From Tomocerus qinae (taxonomy: Eukaryota; Arthropoda; Collembola; Entomobryomorpha; Tomoceridae): a DNA stretch of 64,000 nucleotides. The translations under genes and the position numbers were made by a program. The stretch spans positions 102,362,001 to 102,426,000 of the forward strand of contig CM034546.1 in the NCBI GenBank assembly GCA_020055645.1, written 5' to 3'. This document shows positions 54,201 to 59,643 of the stretch, in pieces; the first letter of the stretch is position 1, and each line of letters starts with the position of its first letter. The notes beneath the pieces are model-generated. The model ran no database searches, was not told the origin of the DNA, and saw nothing but the letters and a program-made list of their open reading frames with translations.

Positions 54201-55760
54201 ATAGATTTGATCTATATTCGGATTACTGTTGCAATAATCCAATTTCAATGGCCACTGTTCGAAACCTAAGTCAAAATATTGAGTATGCAGAATTCTTCGA
54301 AGCATGTCGGCGATTGCAAATGATGGACAAACTCCCACTTCATGGCTTTCTTCTACGACCGATTCAAAGAATTTGTCAATATCATCTGCAACTCAATGAA
54401 CTTCTCAAACAGACTGAGGTATGTCTCATGCAGATTAAGTATAGAAATAAGATGCACCACATGCGGAAAATAAACTGTAGTATTTTGAGAAAAATGCATA
54501 GAGAAATGTAATAACATATATTTGATGGATGTATACAGAAAACGCATGAAGATTATGATTCAGTTGTAGAAGCGTTAGAAACTATGAAGGCAGTTGCGAT
54601 GAAGATCAATGACACCCAAAGACAATTTGATGCTCTGCAAGACATCATTCGTTTGCAAAATTCTGTTGACGGATGGGATGTAAGATTTTGTTTTTTCTAA
54701 GACACGCACCATTACATTTATTACGGTTCTCGAATATCATTCACTCGTTACTATTTCTGACTCAATTGAAATTGTATACAAAGCTTGTCTGTTACAGTGT
54801 AAAAGTATTACCTTACTGCCTTAGTATGCGTATGTATGTAATACAATCGTAGCCATTATTATTCTAACTGTTATAAAGACACACCTTTTCTCTTGTTTTT
54901 GTGCTATAGGGGCCCGATTTGATTGACCGTAATGCTTCCGTTCTGCAAAAGGGAGAATTACTACGAATGACTTATGGCAGAAAAAACAAAGAAGTTTTTG
55001 TTGCTCTTCTAAATAAAGAACTGATTTTTTGTAAAAAGGTAATACAAGGATCTGTTATCTATGTTAAATACCTATTTCATGTAAAACAATGTCCCACCCT
55101 TTTAGATGTAAGTGTAAGGTGGTGGTAGTCTTACCATATGCGAAATTAACTGATGAATAATTATAATTTTGTAGGATTTTATTAAGAAGAATGGTTTTGT
55201 GTATGATGGGCGAATAGATCTCGAGCAATCTGTATGGTTGAATATTGACAGCAACGAGGAAGGTAATAAACACTCTATTTAAAGTCATCCCATGCATGCA
55301 AAAATTAATTATGGTTGATGAAATCTCAGTCTAATTATAAACGTCTATTATCATAGATGAATATTTTGGCATGGTACACAATTCCTGGAGAATCTACAGT
55401 CCCGACAGATCAACCTGGATGCTTTTCACAGCTCCTAGTCCAATAGAAAAGCGAAAATGGATAACAGCCCTGGAGAAAACAGCCGACGAAATTCCCATTG
55501 ACAGAAAAATGAGAGAAATGGCTAAAGTCACCGCTGCCCTGTCAGAGGCAGAGGCAAATCTAGGAGGGATCCATGGACCTTCTTCACACAATAGTAATAC
55601 GCTCCCTAAGTCAAAGAAATCTAAAGGAAAGCATGCATCAGGATCAGGCCCTATGATTACCAGATTGGACTCAGACACTATGCTAATGGAAGTTGGAAAA
55701 TTGAAACGCTCGGTATATGCGTCTTCTTCCAAAGAAAGAACATCAAAATTCTATGTGTGA
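19301..55760 (+). CDS. RhoGEF, Asef/SPATA13/collybistin type, long isoform
   Basis: The spliced gene has coding exons 19301-21204, 42247-42352, 49675-49787, 52731-53102, 53198-54068, 54197-54418, 54539-54679, 54910-55038, 55175-55262 and 55357-55760. All join with GT-AG ends and matching phases to give about 1449 residues. A DH domain (about 1042-1235; VVKEIVATETNYVKTL opens it) and a PH domain (about 1255-1360, ending KRKWITALEK) follow the Asef/collybistin pattern closely, including YSDYCCNNP, FFEACRRLQMM and the GWDGPDLIDR link between DH and PH. Family members activate Rac1/Cdc42 at membranes and shape actin. The N-terminal 1040 residues are mostly disordered, rich in Asn and Ser, with an acidic tract and poly-Ser before the DH. 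No SH3 domain is visible. An in-frame TGA lies immediately before the ATG, so the start is closed. ATTAAA at 56050 is a possible poly(A) signal. Orthology to one named vertebrate gene cannot be decided. Confidence 0.85.
29863..29975 (+). other. Weak candidate exon in the large intron
   Basis: A strong 3' splice site (TTTTTGTTCACCATTAG) precedes an open, mixed-composition reading frame. If entered in phase 2 it begins IHSPLALGTQIHAGRQ and stays open to about 30139. The only donor near the end of the protein-like part (TCC|GTAGTA) leaves phase 1, which does not fit the known downstream exons. It may be chance. Confidence 0.15.
33190..33300 (+). CDS. Candidate 111-bp cassette exon of the RhoGEF gene
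   Basis: An acceptor TTTTCTTTGTTTAAG precedes 111 bp of open frame (contains HDVQFQMQSKTNHKTHQ, then GGISLTPSIIQS), followed by TCTCG|GTACAT. It would enter and leave in phase 2, exactly as needed between exon 1a and the exon at 42247, and would add 37 residues without shifting frame. The donor is weak and no domain is recognised, so this is a hypothesis resting on phase and composition. Confidence 0.3.
35558..35574. repeat. Perfect GC-rich hairpin in intron
   Basis: AACCGGC-TTT-GCCGGTT is a perfect 7-bp stem with a 3-nt loop in AT-rich DNA. About 20 bp upstream is GTGAGCTGAGGG, a 12-mer also present in the SINE body at 17830. It is possibly a relic of the same or a related element. Confidence 0.4.
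39883..39914 (+). promoter_or_regulatory. Candidate core promoter for the short RhoGEF isoform
   Basis: TATAAATA at 39883-39890 is followed 27 bp later by a sequence matching the initiator consensus YYANWYY (CCATATT, A at 39910). This would give a 5' UTR of about 119 nt ahead of the ATG at 40029. The spacing is slightly shorter than usual, and AT-rich DNA gives chance TATA matches. Confidence 0.4.
40022..40036 (+). promoter_or_regulatory. Four-codon uORF overlapping the short-isoform start
   Basis: ATG CAA AAT GAC TAA opens 7 bp before the main ATG (40029) in another frame and closes inside it. It is the only upstream ATG between the candidate initiator and the main start. It mirrors the small overlapping uORF at 19293. 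Confidence 0.45.
40029..40522 (+). CDS. RhoGEF coding exon 1b (short N-terminus)
   Basis: 164 codons plus two bases, polar and basic. Reading through the donor meets a stop at once (CAT GAG TAA), which argues that the donor is used. The aromatic start (IFDKLETYW, TYYSENY) could form a short helix; no domain is recognised. Confidence 0.7.
40029..55760 (+). CDS. RhoGEF, short isoform from an alternative first exon
   Basis: Coding exon 40029-40522 is joined to the same nine downstream exons as the long isoform, giving about 979 residues with the identical DH-PH core. The first exon contributes 164 codons plus two bases and splices CATGA|GTAAGC, which leaves phase 2 just like exon 1a. There is no good 3' splice site at its start, and a TATA-initiator pair lies upstream, so an alternative promoter fits best. 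An internal acceptor at about 40095 (ATATTATAG|T) could instead let exon 1a join it in phase, so the two N-termini need not be strictly exclusive. The new N-terminus starts MTNIFDKLETYWRG and is otherwise polar, with a VNVNVN repeat and a basic Ser-rich end. Its function is not recognisable. Confidence 0.68.
40519..40689 (+). other. 56-codon ORF straddling the exon 1b donor
   Basis: It starts at the ATG within the donor region (AACATGAGTAAG) in another frame and reads to TAA. Its composition is protein-like (VDMFGNSIIEHFRSCCNEVA). It would be translated only if the intron were retained. Nothing known is matched. Confidence 0.2.
40690..41990. other. Intron sequence, nothing recognised
   Basis: AT-rich intron between exon 1b and exon 2. 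Short ORFs only. Confidence 0.6.
42001..42044. ncRNA. Strong 18-bp intronic hairpin
   Basis: Arms 42001-42019 and 42027-42044 (TTTCACCTACACTA against TAGTGTGGGTGAAA, extended by TTAC/GTAA) pair with one G-U and one bulged A around the 7-nt loop CAATCAA. It lies about 200 bp before exon 2. It is short for an animal pre-miRNA, so a processed RNA, a splicing-control structure or a MITE relic are all possible. Confidence 0.3.
42247..42352 (+). CDS. RhoGEF coding exon 2
   Basis: The acceptor TGTTTACAG is followed by one base completing the phase-2 codon of either first exon (Ser after 1a, Asp after 1b), then 35 codons beginning LWNRGDELLFERLDD and ending ETVK|GTATTA in phase 0. Polar, Pro-rich end; no domain. 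Confidence 0.8.
42353..49674. other. RhoGEF intron, nothing recognised
   Basis: A 7.3 kb AT-rich intron. It holds only short ORFs without coding character, plus a few simple TTATTA runs near 46195. No nested gene or clear repeat family was seen. Confidence 0.6.
49675..49787 (+). CDS. RhoGEF coding exon 3
   Basis: TTTTTGTTCCAG precedes 37 codons plus two bases, with the Pro/Ser-rich stretch TPLPLAKPPESGRP, ending GAAAAA|GTAAGC. The PLPLAKPP segment resembles an SH3-binding proline motif (inference). Confidence 0.82.
51836..52220 (+). mobile_element. Interspersed repeat copy
   Basis: The first ~90 bp (from ACTAGTGAACCCAGC through GTAATAAAAACAATCC) match, in inverted orientation, the stretch at 63691-63765, showing a dispersed family. 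The body carries two GC-rich hairpins (52083-52120), then a phrase reminiscent of non-LTR retroelement relics (TTGCCAAGTTTTATTTAAA, TTCTGAGATATTT). The family is not named here. Confidence 0.5.
52083..52120. repeat. Paired GC-rich hairpins within the interspersed repeat
   Basis: GGGGGTT-CGT-AACCCCC (52083-52099, perfect 7-bp stem) is followed 4 bp later by GGGGCT-ATCTA-AGCCCC (52104-52120, perfect 6-bp stem). Seen directly. Confidence 0.7.
52731..53102 (+). CDS. RhoGEF coding exon 4
   Basis: TTTTCCTTCAG precedes A|GAT TGG ATG; the first base completes a Lys codon (AA|A). 123 codons plus two bases, Ser-rich, with SLFQRFSKTFSLRFG and PIGSSPDLYHRAE. It ends GAAGG|GTAAAA. Disordered linker with likely phosphorylation sites (inference). 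Confidence 0.85.
53198..54068 (+). CDS. RhoGEF coding exon 5: linker and start of DH domain
   Basis: A 290-codon exon. It contains SGDSGIGMIDEPH, then an acidic stretch (EPEDYEDDDEGG), a poly-Ser run of about twelve residues, and the first helices of the DH domain from VVKEIVATETNYVKTL to AVFTDW. It ends TGG|GTAAAT in phase 0. The CR1 Glu of TETNY, important for GTPase contact in the family, is present. Confidence 0.92.
54197..54418 (+). CDS. RhoGEF coding exon 6: DH core
   Basis: 74 codons, phase 0 both ends (TTATTTTAG to GAG|GTATGT). It carries YSDYCCNNP, FFEACRRLQMM and the CR3 helix GFLLRPIQRICQYHLQLNEL. CR3 differs from the family's usual KYP at two positions (QYH). Confidence 0.93.
54539..54679 (+). 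CDS. RhoGEF coding exon 7: end of DH
   Basis: 47 codons, phase 0, KTHEDYDSVVEALETMK to VDGWD|GTAAGA. It matches the long C-terminal DH helix of Asef/collybistin, including the Trp at the DH-PH junction. Confidence 0.92.
54910..55038 (+). CDS. RhoGEF coding exon 8: start of PH
   Basis: 43 codons, GPDLIDRNASVLQKGELLRM to IFCKK|GTAATA. It holds the first PH strands; FVALLNKELIFCKK is the equivalent of the FLFDHQLVSCKK strand of the family. Confidence 0.92.
55175..55262 (+). CDS. RhoGEF coding exon 9: PH
   Basis: 29 codons plus one base, DFIKKNGFVYDGRIDLEQS to GAAG|GTAATA. YDGRIDLEQ matches the YKGRLDMDE strand of Asef/collybistin PH domains. Confidence 0.9.
55357..55760 (+). CDS. RhoGEF terminal exon: end of PH and C-terminal tail
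   Basis: After ATCATAG, two bases complete an Asp codon. The PH ends with WMLFTAP and KRKWITALEKTADE. A following helix (REMAKVTAALSEAEANLGG) and a basic Ser/Lys tail end at TGA 55758-55760. Confidence 0.92.
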
Positions 55761-56840
55761 ATAATATGAATACATGCACAATTGAGTCGTGGTTGCCAAA
55801 TCCATTAGTTTTTACAAACATTATTGACAAGATCTTTCATTTCTGCATCTTGTTATCTATAGACAGCACTTGTGTGCACAAATGTGTTTATGTAGTCCGA
55901 TGTCCGATTAGAATAGTCCAATAATCTGTCTTTTGTCAACTATGGATTTTTGCTTTTTCGTACATTCCTTTAAGGTACTGTCGCAGTTCGTTTGTATTAT
56001 ACAATTGTGTGATGCACAAACTTATACCTAATAACGATAATAATAATGAATTAAAGCTACTAAAAGTTAAATTATTTCTATTTCTCATAGATTTTTCGAA
56101 TTGAATTTCAAACAGCTCTTACCTAAATTACAGAAAATAGCAAATCATTGGGCAAAAATACATTTATATACAATTACTCAAAAGTAAACCTTTCTGTTAA
56201 TAATTTAATGTATGTAAATGTAATTTGTGAATTTCATAACGGGTTTCAAAATAATAATAACTGTTTACTATCTAGATAACTCAACTGACTAAACCTTTAT
56301 AAACTTGCTGTAACTACAAATTATTGTTGTATAACCGTTACATTAATTATTTAATACTAACTTAAAACACACATGTCTCGGTTCAAGGCATAGTTCCATG
56401 TATGCTGTAAAACTGCAAGCTACAAGTCTTTGTTGTGTCTTTATACAAATCATACAAATATAGCACTATTATATAAATACTCTAGTTAAATGAGTATAAT
56501 ATTATTGTCATAATCATAAGTATAATGAAATTGCATTGTGAATATTATACTACATGTACTTAGTTATCTGTGGAAATGTATTAATTTTTGAATTTTTTAG
56601 ACTGGTAGAAATGTTTAAAAATTAAAAACTTTCATATTTTAACAACTGTGGTTTTTTTATAATGTAAGTTCGTAAGATTGCAAATCATTCCCTGTCTATA
56701 AAGGAAAAAAGGTAATTATAAAGCCCATAAAAACACACGACACACATTAAGAAAGCTTTAAAATTTGAAACACTGTTCTCAGTTCTCATTGAGAAAATGA
56801 GTTCGTATTTGTATAGTATCGCGTATCGCATCGAACTGCA
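55761..56840. other. RhoGEF 3' UTR and tail-to-tail spacer
   Basis: AT-rich, no ORF. ATTAAA at 56050-56055 is the first good poly(A)-signal variant after the stop. Confidence 0.5.
56050..56055 (+). terminator. Possible poly(A) signal of the RhoGEF gene
   Basis: ATTAAA, 290 bp after the stop codon, followed by T-rich sequence. Other weak matches exist in this AT-rich stretch. Confidence 0.35.
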
Positions 56841-56849
56841 TGCAAGAAT

Positions 56850-57420
56850 GCAGAGTTCAGAGTTCAGCTTTATTCAAGTGACAAACATAGGCCCATCAAT
56901 TACACGAATTGAAATCGGTGTTTAGCCAAGCATGACTACCACCGCTTTTCTCCACGAGTCACATATAATAAATAGCTAATTTAACTACATAACTACTTCA
57001 CAACACTTAATAACTTAATAGTAACACACTTAATAGTAAACATTCAAACATATATAGCATGCAGAACTGAAAATTGTAAGGAATCTCATCTGAGCCGGGT
57101 CAGGCAATTATAGAATGTGTTTCATGTTCATGAAATTGAGACAATTCAAGAGGTATTGTAAAAACAAGACCACTTCGTCCCCCTTCAATTTCGGCTTCCG
57201 TTTGGTGTACTCCAACCCAAGTGCACTGTTCAAGTGAATCCAATATAATTTTAATTACATCAGAGTTGAGTACAGTGTATTAGTTTGCGATGATGCTAAA
57301 AGTGTTAGTCCGTATTATCTTATCACACGTCTGTAGTTCAAAGTTCAGTGTTGAACTGTTGAAATAAATATTTCCCCTGGGAATGATTTATGAAAATCAT
57401 ATAAAATTTTGCCATGGAAT
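56850..57420 (-). mobile_element. Decayed retroelement-like 3' end with ORF remnant
   Basis: On the minus strand an ORF segment (57360 to TGA at 57100) is broken by a single TAA and contains protein-like sequence (VIKIILDSLEQCTWVGVH, then GGRSGLVFTIPLELSQF). It is followed by about 230 bp and then TTGAATAAAGCTGAACTC with a repeated AACTCTG tail at about 56850-56870. A 3' tail of short repeats after AATAAA is typical of several non-LTR retrotransposon clades. No AG 3' splice site exists after the internal stop, so it is not a simple exon. The protein family is not recognised; a processed pseudogene of a host gene is the alternative. Confidence 0.4.
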
Positions 57421-57429
57421 TCTGTGTTC

Positions 57430-58138
57430 TGATTGGTCAATTTTAAAAATGCATCCATCAATCAGAAGCGATTTTCACTGCGGTTATTATTTGAAAAAGG
57501 TCGCGAATTGATAATTTCTACATTTCTACAGTATGTATCAAGATATTTTCGTGTCACCGTACTGTTATTTTACAAAAGGTTTTTAGACATCATTTGCATT
57601 TGGTTTGATTGCGAAAGATGCAAAGTTTAGCAGTCTTATTCATATGTTATATACTAAGCCGCTGCATACCATTCAGTATACAGATATTAAATTTCAAAAG
57701 GTGTAGGTTTAAGCACCCTAAGGTTACAATATGATAACTCTAACCTAGAAGAGAATTTTCTGCATTACGATTACTGCTATTAACAACTTTTGCTTTTAAA
57801 CCAATAACTAATTTTCACACACTGACCAAAATGGTGTGGCGGATAGTAGTAAATAAATAAATTTACTTTGTAACTTCACTAGCTTTATGAACAAGTTAAG
57901 TACAGGGCTTGCTGTTACCGGCTGGTAATATAAATTCGGTCAACTTCAAATAAAAGAGTTTTTTGGAATGATTAATTATATCTGTATTTTAATAGTATAT
58001 TAGGTTTTAATGCTAGAATATTAAATGGACGATAAAATGTACATTATTTGTCTATATACATATACTTAATTAATCATTATCCCAAAGCAAATGAAAGTAA
58101 AAATAAATGGTTTTTCATTTTCATACCAATGACCAAAT
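57430..58138. other. Spacer downstream of the minus-strand gene
   Basis: AT-rich, with no coding signal. On the minus strand, ATTAAA motifs occur at about 57989-57994 and 58002-58007, suitably placed as poly(A) signals for the gene ending at 58139. Confidence 0.45.
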
Positions 58139-59299
58139 CTACTCTATAGAACTTAGTTTAATAAATTTCACGGATTCACTGACATCTCTAAGCTGTAAGT
58201 ACAATTTCATTAATTCCTCATGTGAATCCGTGAGACCTTTACATTTTGATTCCAGTTTCAATTTAATTGCATATAATTTTTCACATGTTTTATCATCTGG
58301 GCAGAGAACTTTTATCCCATCACAAGCAAGAAGTCTTTGAAAAATAGCTGCTTTAACACTAAATAACAAATTACTGTTTGAGCACTTAAAAACAATGGAG
58401 CCTCCTTGTCTGGAAAAACTAACTGAAATCTTTTCACTTTGAACATACACAGCAAACTCTGTCGTTTTGTTGTCTACGTCTACTAATTGTATATTTTCAC
58501 CAACTTGACCATCACTATTACTTTGGGAGCTTTTCTCATCTTTTAGAGGTACAAAATCAGACGGAAATCCTCTATGGAGAGAATCGCGGAGAAATATTTC
58601 CCTTATGAAAAGGTCAGTCAATTGTGAATCAAACTGGAATTCAAACATTGTGACTGTCGCAAAAAGCTTATCCTGACTTTGTAAACGTCTACATAAATCA
58701 TAAACTGACGACATTGCCGACGAACTAGGAATAGGTAACGTTCCAAACAAGCGACCTGGATTTAAGAAATACATTACGTCTATCATCACGGAGCCTATTG
58801 GTAAAACTCTTACGAATCTGTCTTCTTTCCATAACAAAGTGAATATGAGATTGACTTTGATTTGTATGGGGCGAAAATCAATATTAGGTATAAATTTAGC
58901 TACAAAATTATGAGGCTTCCCATTTGTTAAAGGCTCTTCCAGTTTCCAGGAAGATACTCTACGGTCTATCCCATCAAAATATTCAATAGACAACTGCCAG
59001 AACTTAGGCGAGAAATCGATAGCAGACGAATTGTTACACACAGTTATTAATATATTTTCTCCTGTTTGTTGTACATTTGAATCACTAATTAATTTCGCTG
59101 TAATTTTCAAAATATTTTGTACGCCACTGCTCTCACTGCTAGACGGTTTATAAAAGACACTTGTGAAATTCTTGAAAAGCGTTAGTTCTTTTAGAATAAG
59201 CTCATATTCACACTTAAGTGTATTTGCATTAGTTAAAGTTTTTGAAGCTGAAATAAGTTTAGTTACAAAGTTGATATCTGAACCGTCTTTTTGTGCCAT
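58139..59299 (-). CDS. Single-exon gene, 386-residue protein of unknown family
   Basis: An uninterrupted ORF, MAQKDGSDINF to KLSSIE, with an in-frame TAA 48 bp upstream of the ATG, so the start is probably real. It has no signal peptide or membrane segment and no repeats. Residues about 60-250 alternate hydrophobic and polar positions as in beta-sandwich domains (FWQLSIEYFDGIDRRVSSW; VNLIFTLLWKEDRFVRVLP). The region 300-386 turns helical (CEKLYAIKLKLESKCKG and LMKLYLQLRDVSESVKF). The beta-then-helix layout faintly recalls the C-terminal half of FAAP100/FANCB of the Fanconi core complex. That is a guess, not recognition. Average composition and the absence of reverse-transcriptase or transposase motifs argue against a mobile-element origin. 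Its start lies 96 bp after the UBXN11 stop on the same strand. Confidence 0.8.
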   Translation of the reverse strand: MAQKDGSDINFVTKLISASKTLTNANTLKCEYELILKELTLFKNFTSVFYKPSSSESSGVQNILKITAKLISDSNVQQTGENILITVCNNSSAIDFSPKFWQLSIEYFDGIDRRVSSWKLEEPLTNGKPHNFVAKFIPNIDFRPIQIKVNLIFTLLWKEDRFVRVLPIGSVMIDVMYFLNPGRLFGTLPIPSSSAMSSVYDLCRRLQSQDKLFATVTMFEFQFDSQLTDLFIREIFLRDSLHRGFPSDFVPLKDEKSSQSNSDGQVGENIQLVDVDNKTTEFAVYVQSEKISVSFSRQGGSIVFKCSNSNLLFSVKAAIFQRLLACDGIKVLCPDDKTCEKLYAIKLKLESKCKGLTDSHEELMKLYLQLRDVSESVKFIKLSSIE

Positions 59300-59395
59300 T
59301 TTTGTATAGTAAGAATAGTAATCACTTCCACAAATGTAGTCGACTTATCTATCTATTCCTATAGTCCTTGTCCTATCTATTACCTGTCTCTTTTC

Positions 59396-59643
59396 TCAAC
59401 GGACGGCGATGTAGAGAAGTGTGTTCTGTTCAATTCCGTAGTCTTTTAATGATGCGTGACGATTAGATAGAATTCCAAATGGAGCAGAACTGATTATATC
59501 TACTTTAACCTCAGGTTGTATCCCTTTTCTCTCGTTAACTTCAACTTGATTGGCTTGTGCATCCAGGTTTATATTTTGCATCAAATGGGCAACAAGTTTT
59601 TCAACAGTGGTCAATACAGATATCTTTATTTTATAACCCGTTT
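59396..59643 (-). CDS. UBXN11 terminal exon: UBX domain
   Basis: Acceptor TTTTGTTTTTTTTCAG. ETGYKIKISVLTTVEKLVAHL is the strand-turn-helix of a ubiquitin-like fold. VDIISSAPFGIL and LKDYGIEQNTLLYIAVR are the last strands. Stop TGA at 59398-59396. Confidence 0.9.

Noticed and set aside
55394..55732. 112-codon minus-strand ORF opposite the last RhoGEF exon
   Set aside because: Antisense shadow of a well-supported coding exon.
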